Assembly (NCBI GenBank): GCA_947455205.1
Contig: CANGNF010000032.1
Location: 1-59,087, forward strand
Reading direction: 5' to 3'
DNA length: 59,087 bases
DNA from: Acetobacteraceae bacterium
GTDB taxonomy: Bacteria; Pseudomonadota; Alphaproteobacteria; Acetobacterales; Acetobacteraceae
The notes beneath the pieces were generated by a model that had not been told where the DNA came from, did not search any database, and saw only the letters and a program-made list of their open reading frames with translations. The translations under genes and the position numbers were made by a program. This document shows positions 7,758 to 15,841 of this stretch, piece by piece. Within the stretch, counting starts at the first letter, position 1; the number at the start of each line of letters is the position of its first letter.

Positions 7758-8729
7758 ATGACCCCGATGCCGCGCCGTGCACTGCTCGCCGCCCCGCTGC
7801 TGCTGCCCGCCCTGGCGCGCGCCCAGCAGGCCTGGCCGGAACGGCCGGTGAAGGTGATCGTGCCCTTCCCGGCCGGCTCCACCGGAGACATCGTGACCCG
7901 GGCGATGGCGCCGCACCTGACCCAGGTGTTCGGCCAGCCCTTCGTGGTGGAGAACCGCAGCGGCGCCGGCGGCAACCTGGGCACCGATGCGGTGGCCAAG
8001 GCGACCGATGGCCATACGCTGGGCGTTTCCATCAACGGGCCGCTGACCACGGCGCAGGTGCTGTACCCCGCCCTGCCCTACGACCCCGCGCGCGACCTGG
8101 TGCCGATCAGCCAGCTGGTGCGGATGGCGCAGGTGCTGGTGGTGCGGCCCAGCCTGCCGGTGCAGGACTTCGCCGGCTTCGTGGCGCATCTGCGGGCCAA
8201 TCCCGGCAAGCTGTCCTTCGGCTCGGTGGGCGCCGGCTCGGCCGGGCACCTGGCCATGGAGGATGTCATGGCGCGCACCGGGACCCGCATGCTGCACGTG
8301 CCCTACCGGGGCTTTCCGCCGGCGGTGGTGGACCTGGTGGCGGGCCGGATCGACGCGATCCTGCTGGCCGCCGCCGCCATCCTGCCGCAGTTGGCGGACA
8401 ACCGGGCCCGCGCGCTGGCGGTGACCTCGGCGGCGCGGATGCCGCAGGCGCCCACGGTGCCGACGCTGGCGGAATGCGGCATGGCGGGGGCCGAGAGCTA
8501 CGCCTTCATCGGCCTGGTCGGCCCGGCCGGTACGCCGCCGGCGCGCGTCGCCCGGCTGGCGGCCGAGGCGCACACCGCGCTGGTGGCGCCCAGCGTCAAC
8601 GCGGCCATGGTGGCGGCGGGGTTCGAGGTGCTGGGCAACGACCCCGCCAGCTTCGCCGCCTTCCTGGCCGCCGAGCGCGACCGCTGGGGGCCGCTGATCC
8701 GCCAGCTGGGGATTACCGCGGAAGGCTGA
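7758..8729 (+). CDS. Bug/TctC-family periplasmic solute-binding protein (2 of 5)
   Basis: A 323-aa TTT-type binding protein with a signal peptide of about 20 residues (MPRRALLAAPLLLPALARA) and family motifs PERPVKVIVPFPAGSTGDIV, VVENRSGAGGNLGTD, TPLHVPYRGFPPAVVDLV-like (HVPYRGFPPAVVDLV) and a Bug C-terminal lobe. ATG 7758 follows GCGGAGG at 7745-7750. The longer frame from 7689 would place the signal peptide internally, so I reject it. It is a monocistronic orphan with no tctA/tctB nearby. The ligand is unknown and is typically a carboxylate, amide or aromatic acid in this family. Confidence 0.9.
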   Translation: MTPMPRRALLAAPLLLPALARAQQAWPERPVKVIVPFPAGSTGDIVTRAMAPHLTQVFGQPFVVENRSGAGGNLGTDAVAKATDGHTLGVSINGPLTTAQVLYPALPYDPARDLVPISQLVRMAQVLVVRPSLPVQDFAGFVAHLRANPGKLSFGSVGAGSAGHLAMEDVMARTGTRMLHVPYRGFPPAVVDLVAGRIDAILLAAAAILPQLADNRARALAVTSAARMPQAPTVPTLAECGMAGAESYAFIGLVGPAGTPPARVARLAAEAHTALVAPSVNAAMVAAGFEVLGNDPASFAAFLAAERDRWGPLIRQLGITAEG

Positions 8730-8780
8730 ATTCGCCCGGCACCCCGTTGCACCCGGCGGCGGGGCGGGCCATGTCTGGGT

Positions 8781-8809
8781 TTGCGCCACCGGGTGCGTGC
8801 GGGTAGTAT
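8781..8809 (+). promoter_or_regulatory. Predicted promoter of tatA, TTGCGC-N17-TAGTAT
   Basis: A -35 TTGCGC (8781-8786) and a -10 TAGTAT (8804-8809), spacer 17 bp, would start transcription near 8816, about 66 nt before the tatA ATG. An inverted repeat (GCACCCGG near 8745 and CCGGGTGC near 8788) spans the -35 region. Confidence is limited because the boxes are 4/6 matches. Confidence 0.4.
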
Positions 8810-8881
8810 CGGGGTCCAAGCGGGCTGGCCGGCCTTTCATGTACCGGGCGGGCGGCACAACAGTTTTACTCGAGGCGTCAC

Positions 8882-9139
8882 ATGGGTTCGTTCAGCATCT
8901 GGCATTGGGCCATTGTTCTGATGGTGGTGTTGCTGCTGTTCGGCGGCGGCAAGATCAGCGGGTTGATGGGCGACCTGGCCACCGGCATCAAGTCCTTCAA
9001 GAAGAACATGAAGGAAGACGAGCCCGACGCCTCCATGGCGGCGGCCGAGCCGACCGCCCCCGCCGGCACCATCCAGGGCCCGGCTGGCGCCAGCACCACC
9101 GCCGGCACCACGCAGACCACGTCTCGCCCGGCGGCCTGA
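8882..9139 (+). CDS. tatA: Twin-arginine translocase subunit TatA
   Basis: An 85-aa TatA/E family protein, the pore-forming component of the Tat system that exports folded proteins. It has a short N-terminal transmembrane helix ([18 protein letters not shown], about residues 4-21), then the Gly hinge [21 protein letters not shown] that forms the amphipathic helix, and a disordered Ala/Thr/Pro-rich tail. The conserved FG pair before the hinge is present. tatB and tatC are not in the window, so in this organism tatA is separated from them. Several proteins here carry Arg-Arg export signals that could use the system. Confidence 0.9.
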   Translation: MGSFSIWHWAIVLMVVLLLFGGGKISGLMGDLATGIKSFKKNMKEDEPDASMAAAEPTAPAGTIQGPAGASTTAGTTQTTSRPAA

Positions 9140-9222
9140 GCCGCCACCGCAGCCACACGCGCAGCGGGGCGCCGCGGGCCTGAAGGCCCCGGCGCCCTTT
9201 TGCCGTTCCGCAGGGGCCGTCC

Positions 9223-9858
9223 ATGGCGGATGACCGGAAGTACGACCGCGCGGTGGCCGAGATCATCGCGGCCGGGGAGCGGCTGGACCGCTTCAACTGG
9301 GTGCCGGCGACCGCGGGCAATATCAGCGTGCGGCTGCCCGATGGCCGGGTGGCGATCACCCGCAGCGGCGGCCACAAGGGCTTCCTGGGCGCCGAGGGCG
9401 TCATTGCCGTGGGGCTGGACGGCGTGCCGCTGCGCGCCGGCGACAAGGCCTCGGCCGAAACCGGGCTGCATTGCGGCATCTATCGGCGCTTCCCCGGGGC
9501 CGGGGCGGTGCTGCACGCGCATTCCCTGGCCAATACCGTGCTGTCCCGCGCCGCCGGAGAGGCGATTGCCCTGGCCGGATATGAATTGTTGAAGGCATTT
9601 CCCGGCCTGCCGACGCATGACGCCAGCGTGGCGGTGCCGGTCTTCGACAACGACCAGGATATCGAGCGGCTGCAGGCGGCGGTGGACCGGCGCTGGGACG
9701 GGCTGGCCGCCAGGGGGGCCAGCGCGCCGCCGGGGTATTTGATCCGCGGCCACGGGGTCTATGTATGGGGCGCGGACATGGCGACCGCCCGGCTGCGGCT
9801 GGAGGCGCTGGAGTTCATGCTGGCCTGCGAACTGGAAGAAAGGAGAGCGGCACGATGA
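9223..9858 (+). CDS. mtnB: Methylthioribulose-1-phosphate dehydratase
   Basis: A 211-aa class II aldolase-fold zinc enzyme that dehydrates methylthioribulose 1-phosphate in methionine salvage. Family motifs are FNWVPATAGNISVRLPDG, ITRSGGHKGFLG, VLHAHSLANTVLS (zinc His pair) and YLIRGHGVYVWG (third His). ATG 9223 gives the usual MtnB length. It begins a three-gene operon, mtnB-mtnD-mtnC, overlapping mtnD by four bases (ATGA). The upstream enzymes MtnA and MtnK/MtnN are not in the window. Confidence 0.93.
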   Translation: MADDRKYDRAVAEIIAAGERLDRFNWVPATAGNISVRLPDGRVAITRSGGHKGFLGAEGVIAVGLDGVPLRAGDKASAETGLHCGIYRRFPGAGAVLHAHSLANTVLSRAAGEAIALAGYELLKAFPGLPTHDASVAVPVFDNDQDIERLQAAVDRRWDGLAARGASAPPGYLIRGHGVYVWGADMATARLRLEALEFMLACELEERRAAR

Positions 9859-10391
9859 GCCGACTGACCATTTGGGACGCGCAGACGAAGCAGGAAGTGC
9901 TGCGGACCGAGGACGCCACCGCCATTGCCGCCGCGCTGGCGCCGCTGGGCGTGCGGTTCGAGCGGTGGGAGGGCGTGCAGGTGCCGGATGGCGCCAGCAA
10001 TGACGAGATCCTGGCGGCGTATCGCCCGTACCTGGACAAGCTGATGGGCGAGACCGGCGCCGGCAGCGCCGATGTGGTCAGCCTGACGCCGGACCACCCG
10101 CAGGCCGCGGCGATGCGCGAGAAGTTCCTGAACGAGCACATCCACACCGAGGACGAGGTGCGGTTCTTCGTGAAGGGCGCCGGCGACTTCGTGCTGCATG
10201 TGGGCGGCAAGGTCTACGACGCGCATTGCGTGCAGGGCGACCTGCTGAGCGTGCCGGCCGGCACCCAGCATTGGTTCGACGCCGGCGACAAGCCGTACTT
10301 CACCGCGCTGCGCGTCTTCACCGACCCGGCCGGCTGGGTGGCGGAGTTCACCGGCACCGACATGGCGCTGCGCTTCCCGGTTGCCGCCTGA
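9855..10391 (+). CDS. mtnD: Acireductone dioxygenase
   Basis: A 178-aa cupin that oxidises acireductone (1,2-dihydroxy-5-methylthiopent-1-en-3-one) to 2-keto-4-methylthiobutyrate and formate, or to methylthiopropionate and CO depending on the metal. The metal ligands are visible: His95, His97 and Glu101 in EHIHTEDEVRFFV, and His139 in PAGTQHWFD. The start at 9855 overlaps the mtnB stop. A frame open from 9765 is merely the extension inside mtnB. The mtnC gene begins on the next base, so all three salvage enzymes should be made together. Confidence 0.93.
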   Translation: MSRLTIWDAQTKQEVLRTEDATAIAAALAPLGVRFERWEGVQVPDGASNDEILAAYRPYLDKLMGETGAGSADVVSLTPDHPQAAAMREKFLNEHIHTEDEVRFFVKGAGDFVLHVGGKVYDAHCVQGDLLSVPAGTQHWFDAGDKPYFTALRVFTDPAGWVAEFTGTDMALRFPVAA

Positions 10392-11120
10392 ATGACGGCG
10401 CCGGCTTTGGGCGGCTCGGCTGCCGTGGCGCCGCCGAAGCTGGTGCTGACGGATATCGAGGGCACGACGACAGCGATCGCCTTCGTCAAGGAGACGCTGT
10501 TTCCGTTTGCCGAGGCGGCGCTGGACGGCTTCCTGGCGACGCAGGGCGCGGCGCCGGCGGTGGCGGCGCTGCTGGATGAGGTGCGCGCGGCCGAACCTGG
10601 TGCCGCGCCGGCCGCAACGCTGCGGCGCTGGATGGCCGAGGATGTGAAGGCGACGCCGCTGAAGGCGTTGCAGGGGATGATCTGGGAGGCCGGCTACCGC
10701 GATGGTCGGCTGAAGGGGCATCTGTGGCCCGACGTTGCGGCTTGCCTGCGCGGCTGGGCTGCGGGTGGCGTTGGGCTGGCGGTGTATTCCTCGGGCTCGG
10801 TGCCGGCGCAGAAGCTGCTGTTCGGCTTCAGCGAAGCGGGCGACCTGAACCCGCTGTTCCAGGGCTTCTTCGACACGCGCATGGGCGGCAAGCGGGAGGC
10901 GGCCAGCTATGCCGCCATTGCCGCCGAGCTGCGGCTGCCGGCCGCGGAGATCCTGTTCCTGTCGGATGTGGCGGAGGAGTTGGACGCGGCGGCCGCGAGC
11001 GGGCTGGCGACCTGCCAGCTGGTGCGCCAGGGCGATGGCACCGTGGCCTGCCCGCGCCACCCGCAGGCGGTGGATTTCCCCGCCGTCGCGGCGCGCTTCG
11101 GGCTGCCTGCCGCCGGCTGA
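10392..11120 (+). CDS. mtnC: Enolase-phosphatase E1 (2,3-diketo-5-methylthiopentyl-1-phosphate)
   Basis: A 242-aa HAD-superfamily enzyme that enolises and dephosphorylates 2,3-diketo-5-methylthiopentyl 1-phosphate, giving the acireductone used by MtnD. HAD motif I is the MtnC-specific DIEGTTT (Asp21, Glu23). Motif II is VYSSGS, the Lys motif lies in [13 protein letters not shown], and motif III is [12 protein letters not shown]. The start codon is immediately adjacent to the mtnD stop. The 83-bp gap after it contains no clear terminator, so some readthrough into the ureide genes is possible. Confidence 0.92.
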   Translation: MTAPALGGSAAVAPPKLVLTDIEGTTTAIAFVKETLFPFAEAALDGFLATQGAAPAVAALLDEVRAAEPGAAPAATLRRWMAEDVKATPLKALQGMIWEAGYRDGRLKGHLWPDVAACLRGWAAGGVGLAVYSSGSVPAQKLLFGFSEAGDLNPLFQGFFDTRMGGKREAASYAAIAAELRLPAAEILFLSDVAEELDAAAASGLATCQLVRQGDGTVACPRHPQAVDFPAVAARFGLPAAG

Positions 11121-11203
11121 AACCGCGGCGCGGCGGCGCATCGCCCGCCTGACTTTCCCGCCGCTTCGTGGTTCCCTGGCGGGGACAAGCAGGAGCCGCG
11201 ACC

Positions 11204-11557
11204 ATGGGCCATCTTTCAACGCATGTGCTGGACACCGCGAATGGCCGCCCCGCCCAGGGCATGGCCTTCGAGCTGTGGCGGGTGAAGCCGGATGGCGCCG
11301 AGCGCATCCTGGCCGCGATAACCAACAAGGATGGCCGCACCCCCGCCGCGCTGATGGAAGGCCCGACCTACATGCCCGGCACCTATGAGCTGGTGTTCAT
11401 GGTGGGCGAATACTTCACCGCCATGGGCAACCCGCAATCCGACCCGCCCTTTCTGGACGTGGTGACGCTGCGCTTCACCATGGCGGAGCCGGATGGCCAC
11501 TATCATGTGCCGATGCAGGTGACGCCCTGGGGCTATTCCACCTACCGGGGCAGCTGA
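11204..11557 (+). CDS. uraH: 5-hydroxyisourate hydrolase (transthyretin-like)
   Basis: A 117-aa transthyretin-related protein that hydrolyses 5-hydroxyisourate to OHCU in uric acid degradation. Diagnostic features are the N-terminal LSTHVLDTANGRPA (catalytic His), the central NKDGRT segment with Arg, HYHVPMQVTPWGYSTY, and the terminal YRGS tetrapeptide required for activity. ATG 11204 has CAGGAG at 11190-11195. The frame opening at 11168 would add a non-conserved leader. There is no signal peptide, so it is cytoplasmic. The fused allantoinase/decarboxylase gene starts two bases later, forming a compact ureide operon. No urate oxidase gene is present in the window. Confidence 0.93.
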   Translation: MGHLSTHVLDTANGRPAQGMAFELWRVKPDGAERILAAITNKDGRTPAALMEGPTYMPGTYELVFMVGEYFTAMGNPQSDPPFLDVVTLRFTMAEPDGHYHVPMQVTPWGYSTYRGS

Positions 11558-11559
11558 GC

Positions 11560-12969
11560 ATGGCGGGCGATTATCCGCGCGACCTGGTGGGCTATGGCGC
11601 GACGCCGCCGGAGGCGAAGTGGCCGGGTGGCGCGCGCATCGCGGTCAACTTCGTCATCAACTACGAGGAAGGCGGCGAGAACAGCATCCTGCATGGGGAT
11701 GAGGCCAGCGAGGCCTTCCTGAGCGAGATCGTCGGCGCCGTGGCCTGGCCCGGCCAGCGCCACATGAACATGGAGAGCCTGTACGAATACGGCAGCCGCG
11801 CCGGCTTCTGGCGGCTGCACCGGATCTTCGGCGAACGCGGGCTGCCGGTGACGGTGTTCGGCATTGCCACCGCCATGGAGCGCAACCCGGAAGCGGTGGC
11901 GGGCATGCTCTCGGCGGGGTGGGAGATTGCGTCGCACGGGCTGAAGTGGATCGAGTACCGCAACTTCACCGAGGCTGCGGAGGAGGCGCATATCCTGGAG
12001 GCCACGCGCATCCACACGCGGCTGACGGGGGCGCATCCGCACGGCTTCTACCAGGGGCGCGGCGCGGTCCATACGCTCGGCATCGTGCAGCGGGAGGGCG
12101 GCTACCTCTACAGCGCCGATTGCTACAATGACGACGTGCCGTTCTGGGTGAAGGGCGAGCGCGGGCCCTTCCTGATGGTGCCGTACACGCTGGACGCCAA
12201 CGACATGCGCTTCGCCACCGCGCAGGGTTTCAACAGTGGCGACCAGTTCTTCACCTACCTGAAGGACAGCTTCGATCAGCTCTACGCCGAGGGCGGGCGG
12301 ATGATGTCGGTGGGGCTGCATTGCCGGCTGGCCGGAAGGCCCGGGCGGGCGGCGGCGCTGGCGCGGTTCCTGGACTACATCCAGCGGCAGCCGGGCGTCT
12401 GGGTGACGCGGCGGGTGGATATCGCGCGGCACTGGATTCGGACGCATCCGCCGAAGGCCGGGCTGAAGCCCAGCACGCTGTCGCCGGCGCTGTTCATGGA
12501 ACTGTATGGCGACCTGGCGGAGCATACGCCGGAGCTGGCCGCCAACGTCTACGAGACCGGGCTGGGCGCGGCGCAGGACACCGCGGAGGGGCTGCACAAG
12601 GTGTTCGTGGCGGCGGTGCATGCCTGGCCGCGGGAGCGGCAGCGCAGCTTCCTCAACGCGCATCCGGACCTGGCGGGCAAGCTGCACGCGGCCAAGCAGC
12701 TGACCGAGGACAGCACCAGCGAACAGGCCAGCGCCGGGCTGGACCACCTGACCGATGCCGAGCTGGCGCGCTTCCTGGAGCTGAACGCGGCGTATCGGGC
12801 GCGGCATGGCATCCCCTTCATCGTGGCGGTGAAGGGGCTGAGCAAGGCGGAGATCATCACCGCCTTCGAGGCGCGCATCGGCAATGACCCCAGCGCCGAA
12901 CACGCCGAGGCGCTGCGCCAGGTGGAGCGGATCATGCTGCTGCGGCTGAAGGACCGCATGGGCGCGTGA
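11560..12969 (+). CDS. Bifunctional allantoinase (PuuE type)/OHCU decarboxylase fusion
   Basis: A 469-aa two-domain enzyme. Residues 1 to about 305 form a polysaccharide-deacetylase-fold, cofactor-independent PuuE-type allantoinase: RDLVGYGATPPEAKWPGGARIAVNFVINYEEGGE, GYLYSADCYNDDVPFWV and VGLHCRLAGRPGRAAALARFLDYI. Residues about 310 to 469 form OHCU decarboxylase (UraD-like), with His368 in NAHPDLAGK, Glu388 in STSEQASAGLD and LNAAYRARHGIPFIVAV. It would decarboxylate OHCU to S-allantoin and then open the allantoin ring to allantoate. The order (allantoinase first) reverses the metabolic order. Such fusions are known in Proteobacteria. UraH lies just upstream, so the operon covers three consecutive ureide steps. 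Confidence 0.92.
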   Translation: MAGDYPRDLVGYGATPPEAKWPGGARIAVNFVINYEEGGENSILHGDEASEAFLSEIVGAVAWPGQRHMNMESLYEYGSRAGFWRLHRIFGERGLPVTVFGIATAMERNPEAVAGMLSAGWEIASHGLKWIEYRNFTEAAEEAHILEATRIHTRLTGAHPHGFYQGRGAVHTLGIVQREGGYLYSADCYNDDVPFWVKGERGPFLMVPYTLDANDMRFATAQGFNSGDQFFTYLKDSFDQLYAEGGRMMSVGLHCRLAGRPGRAAALARFLDYIQRQPGVWVTRRVDIARHWIRTHPPKAGLKPSTLSPALFMELYGDLAEHTPELAANVYETGLGAAQDTAEGLHKVFVAAVHAWPRERQRSFLNAHPDLAGKLHAAKQLTEDSTSEQASAGLDHLTDAELARFLELNAAYRARHGIPFIVAVKGLSKAEIITAFEARIGNDPSAEHAEALRQVERIMLLRLKDRMGA

Positions 12970-13241
12970 CGCCCGCCGAGCTGCGCGCGCTGCCGGCGGC
13001 GCCCGATGTGCCGGCGTTGGCGGCGCTGTGGTGGCAGGCGCAGGGCGACTGGGCGCGGGCGCATGAGGCGGCGCAGGCCGATGAGGGCGCCGAGGCCGCC
13101 TGGGTGCATGCGCTGCTGCACCGGGAGGAGGGCGACCTGGGCAATGCGGACTACTGGTACGGCCGGGCCGGCAAGCGGCGGCCCAGCGGGGCGCTGCGGG
13201 ATGAGTGGGAGGCGATAGCGGCGGCGTTGCTGGCCGGCTAG
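12966..13241 (+). CDS. Conserved small protein of the ureide operon, unknown function
   Basis: A 91-aa acidic protein beginning MTPAELRALPAAPDVPALAALWW, with a helical repeat-like middle (WARAHEAAQADEGAEAAWVHALLHREEGDLGNADYWYGRAGK broken into two or three helices). The HREEGD-NADYWYGRAG pattern resembles TPR/Sel1-like helices that I recall in small proteins beside ureide genes, but I cannot assign a function. The GTG start overlaps the allantoinase stop by four bases (GTGA), so it is translationally coupled. Its TAG stop shares a CTAG palindrome with the stop of the convergent thioesterase gene. Confidence 0.75.
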   Translation: MTPAELRALPAAPDVPALAALWWQAQGDWARAHEAAQADEGAEAAWVHALLHREEGDLGNADYWYGRAGKRRPSGALRDEWEAIAAALLAG

Positions 13242-13678
13242 GCCACCCGCTTCTTCAGCAGCTTCCAGGTGCTGGTCGCATAGGCGATCAGCGTGCCTTC
13301 CTGGTCGCGCGCTTCCGCCCGCAGGAACCAGGTGCCGCCCTGGCGCAGCGCCTCGCCACGGCACACCACGCGGCCGTGGCGCATGGCGGAGAGGTACTGG
13401 ATCTTCATCTCCAGTGTGGTGCCGGGCGTGCCGGCAGCGCGCACCAGGTGGCCCATGGCGATGTCCAGCGCGGTGGCCAGGATGCCGCCATGCAGGGACC
13501 CTTGGGGGTTGAACATGAAGTCATGCGCCTCGAAGGCCACTTCGCAGGCGCCCTCGGGGTAGGTGATCTCCAGCCCCAGCAGGCGGGCGAGGAAGAAGTC
13601 GCCGAAGACCTCCTGCTCGCCGGCGATGGCGCGGTCGAAGGCGGCCTGGGCCTGGGCCTTGTCGAGGGTACGGGTCAT
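13238..13678 (-). CDS. PaaI-family hotdog thioesterase
   Basis: A 146-aa hotdog-fold protein of the PaaI/YbgC group that hydrolyses acyl-CoA thioesters. Characteristic segments are FMFNPQGSLHGGILATALDIAMGHL (the HGG motif on the central helix), TLEMKIQYLSAMRHG and VVCRGEALRQGGTWFLRAEA. No signal peptide. It is convergent with the ureide operon, overlapping its last gene by four bases. Downstream of the start, bases 13686-13712 contain two CCCCGGGG blocks that can pair, probably the transcription end of the upstream TctC gene. The substrate is unknown. Confidence 0.86.
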   Translation of the reverse strand: MTRTLDKAQAQAAFDRAIAGEQEVFGDFFLARLLGLEITYPEGACEVAFEAHDFMFNPQGSLHGGILATALDIAMGHLVRAAGTPGTTLEMKIQYLSAMRHGRVVCRGEALRQGGTWFLRAEARDQEGTLIAYATSTWKLLKKRVA

Positions 13679-13718
13679 GGCTGGGGTCCCCGGGGTTCGT
13701 TGCCCCGGGGCTTTAGCC

Positions 13719-14702
13719 TCAGTTCGCCGTAATGCCCATGGCGCGGATGGCGCCGCCGACCTCGCGGACGTCCTTCTCGATGAAGGCGGCGAATTCCGGC
13801 TGCGTCATGTTGCCGCCGACGATGCCCACCGCGGCCAGGCGGTCCTTCATCAGCGGGGTCTGCATCGCCAGCGCCACTTCCTGGTGCAGCCGGGCGGTGA
13901 TGGCGGCCGGCAGCCCGGCGGGGGCGCTGAGGCCGAGCCAGTTGCCGATCAGCAGGCCGGGCAGGCCGACCTCGGCCGTGGTCGGCACGTCCGGCAGGCT
14001 GGGCTGGCGCTGGGCGGAGGTGACGGCATGGGCGCGGACCCGGCCGGCCTTGATGTTCTCGCTGTTGTCCGGCATCGGGTCGAAGGCCAGCGGGATGGAG
14101 CCGCCCAGCAGGTCGGCCTGCATCGGCGTGGAGCCGCGATAGGGCACGTGGTTCAGCGTGATGCCGGTTTGCGTGCTGAACATGGTGCCCAGCACATGCC
14201 CGACCGAGCCGGCGCCGGAGCTGCCGAAGGCCACGGGGTTGCGCTGCGCCCGCAGCCAGGTCTGCAGCGTGGCCATGTTGGTCACCGGCACCTCCAGGTT
14301 GGTCATGATGACCAGCGGCGTGATGCCGATGTAGGACACGTGGGTGAAGCTGGTGACCGGGTTGTAGCCGGCCTGCGGGTAGATCGGCGGGCTGGTGGTG
14401 ATGGGGGCGTTGTTGCTCAGCATCAGCGTGTAGCCATCGGCCGGCTGCTGGCTGACATGCAGCGCCGCCAGGGTGCCGCCGGCGCCGGGGCGGTTGTCCA
14501 CCACCACGCGCTGGCCCAGCCGCGGCGTCATCGCCTCGGCCAGCACGCGGGCGACGATGTCCGACGAGCCGCCCGGCGGGAAGACCACGACGATGCGGAC
14601 CGGGTGGTCCGGCCAGGCCGCTTGGCTCCCTTGGGCGCCCGCCTGCTGCGCGGAAAACAGGCAGAGCATTGCCGCGAGAAGAGGCAGGGCACGTTTCAGC
14701 AT
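13719..14702 (-). CDS. Bug/TctC-family periplasmic solute-binding protein (3 of 5)
   Basis: A 327-aa TTT-type binding protein with a clear Sec signal (MLKRALPLLAAMLCLFSAQQAGA) and family motifs PDHPVRIVVVFPPGGSSDIV, VVDNRPGAGGTLAAL, DGYTLMLSNNAP and NHVPYRGSTPMQADLLGG. ATG 14702 is preceded by GGAGA at suitable distance. A longer frame from 14753 overlaps the next gene and is unlikely. It lies 47 bp downstream of another TctC gene on the same strand, so the two paralogues may be co-transcribed. They are only moderately similar by eye, so they are not a recent duplication. Confidence 0.9.
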   Translation of the reverse strand: MLKRALPLLAAMLCLFSAQQAGAQGSQAAWPDHPVRIVVVFPPGGSSDIVARVLAEAMTPRLGQRVVVDNRPGAGGTLAALHVSQQPADGYTLMLSNNAPITTSPPIYPQAGYNPVTSFTHVSYIGITPLVIMTNLEVPVTNMATLQTWLRAQRNPVAFGSSGAGSVGHVLGTMFSTQTGITLNHVPYRGSTPMQADLLGGSIPLAFDPMPDNSENIKAGRVRAHAVTSAQRQPSLPDVPTTAEVGLPGLLIGNWLGLSAPAGLPAAITARLHQEVALAMQTPLMKDRLAAVGIVGGNMTQPEFAAFIEKDVREVGGAIRAMGITAN

Positions 14703-14749
14703 GGGGAGTCTCCGGTAAGCCTGGGCGGCCGTTGCAAGCGCCGCGCCGT

Positions 14750-15757
14750 TCATTCCAGGGTGATGCCGCTGGCGCGGATGACGCCGGCCCAGCGGGCGCG
14801 GTCGGCGGTGACGAAGCTGGCCAGCTCCGCCAGGCTGCGCGGTGGTTCCGGCGCAAGGCCCAGGTTGGCCAGCAGGGTGTTGAAGCCGGCATCGGCCATC
14901 GCCTCGGCCAGGGCGGCGTGCAGCCGCTGGCGGGTGGCCGGCGGCACCCGGACGCTGACGGCGATGCCGTACCAGAAGCTGGCGTCGAACCCCGGGAAGC
15001 CCTGCTCGGCCACGGTGGGCACCTGCGGCAGCACCGCCAGGCGTTGCGGGGTGGTGACGGCCAGGGCGCGCAGCCGGCCGTCGCGGATGTAGGGCAGCGC
15101 GCTGCCGATGGTGTCCACCATCAGCGGCGTGTCGCCGGCCAGCACGGAAACCAGGGCGCGGCTGCTGCCCTGGAACGGCACATGGGTCAGCCGCAACCCG
15201 GCCTGGGCCGCGTACATCTCGGCCGCCAGGTGGGTGGGGTTGCCCAGGCCGTTGCTGGCGAAGGGCACGGGGCCTTCCGGCCCGGCGGCGCGGGCGCGGG
15301 CCAGGGCGGTCAGTTCGGCCAGGGTGGCGGCGGGCAGGCTGGGGTTCACCACCACCACCAGCGGCACGCCGTTGCTGATGGCCAGGGTCACCAGGTCGCG
15401 GTCGGCGTCGTACGGCAGGCGGCGGTAGAGCAGCGGGTTGACCACCAGCGTGGCGCTGCCGGCCTGCAGCAGCGTGGCGCCATCGGCCGGGGCGGCCAGC
15501 GCGGCCTGGGTCGCGATGATGGTGTTGGCACCCGGGCGGTTGTCCGCCACCACCGGCTGGCCCAGCACCCGGCCCAGGCGCTCCGCCAGGGCGCGGGCCA
15601 CCAGGTCGGTGCCGCCGCCGGCGGGGTAGCCCACCAGCAGGCGCAGCGGGGCGCTGCCCGGCTGGGCGCCGGCCCTGCCGTGCGGCCCCAGGCCAAGCCC
15701 AAGGTCCAGCCCGATGGCCGCCGCCGTGGCCAGCATCGCGCGCCTGGTTCCCGGCAT
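14750..15757 (-). CDS. Bug/TctC-family periplasmic solute-binding protein (4 of 5)
   Basis: A 335-aa TTT-type binding protein. The N-terminus (MPGTRRAMLATAAAIGLDLG) has an Arg-Arg pair before a hydrophobic stretch, so Tat or Sec export is possible. Family motifs follow: LRLLVGYPAGGGTDLVARAL, VADNRPGANTIIATQAA, DGATLLQAGSATLVVNPLLY and LTHVPFQGSSRALVSVLAG. ATG 15757 is preceded by GGGAGGG at 15763-15769. It is divergent from corA. As with the other four, no TctA/TctB genes accompany it. The ligand is unknown. Confidence 0.9.
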   Translation of the reverse strand: MPGTRRAMLATAAAIGLDLGLGLGPHGRAGAQPGSAPLRLLVGYPAGGGTDLVARALAERLGRVLGQPVVADNRPGANTIIATQAALAAPADGATLLQAGSATLVVNPLLYRRLPYDADRDLVTLAISNGVPLVVVVNPSLPAATLAELTALARARAAGPEGPVPFASNGLGNPTHLAAEMYAAQAGLRLTHVPFQGSSRALVSVLAGDTPLMVDTIGSALPYIRDGRLRALAVTTPQRLAVLPQVPTVAEQGFPGFDASFWYGIAVSVRVPPATRQRLHAALAEAMADAGFNTLLANLGLAPEPPRSLAELASFVTADRARWAGVIRASGITLE

Positions 15758-15782
15758 CGCATCCCTCCCCCGTTTGCGTGCA

Positions 15783-15811
15783 TTGTGCCCATACCGGGGC
15801 GCGGCTAGAAG
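15783..15811 (+). promoter_or_regulatory. Predicted promoter of corA, TTGTGC-N17-TAGAAG
   Basis: A -35 TTGTGC (15783-15788) and a -10 TAGAAG (15806-15811), spacer 17 bp, lie in the divergent TctC-corA intergenic region about 30 bp before the corA start. The TAG-beginning -10 is shared with other promoters here. Confidence 0.38.
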
Positions 15812-15841
15812 CCCTGAGCCCGAGCGCGCGGGAGCCGCCCC

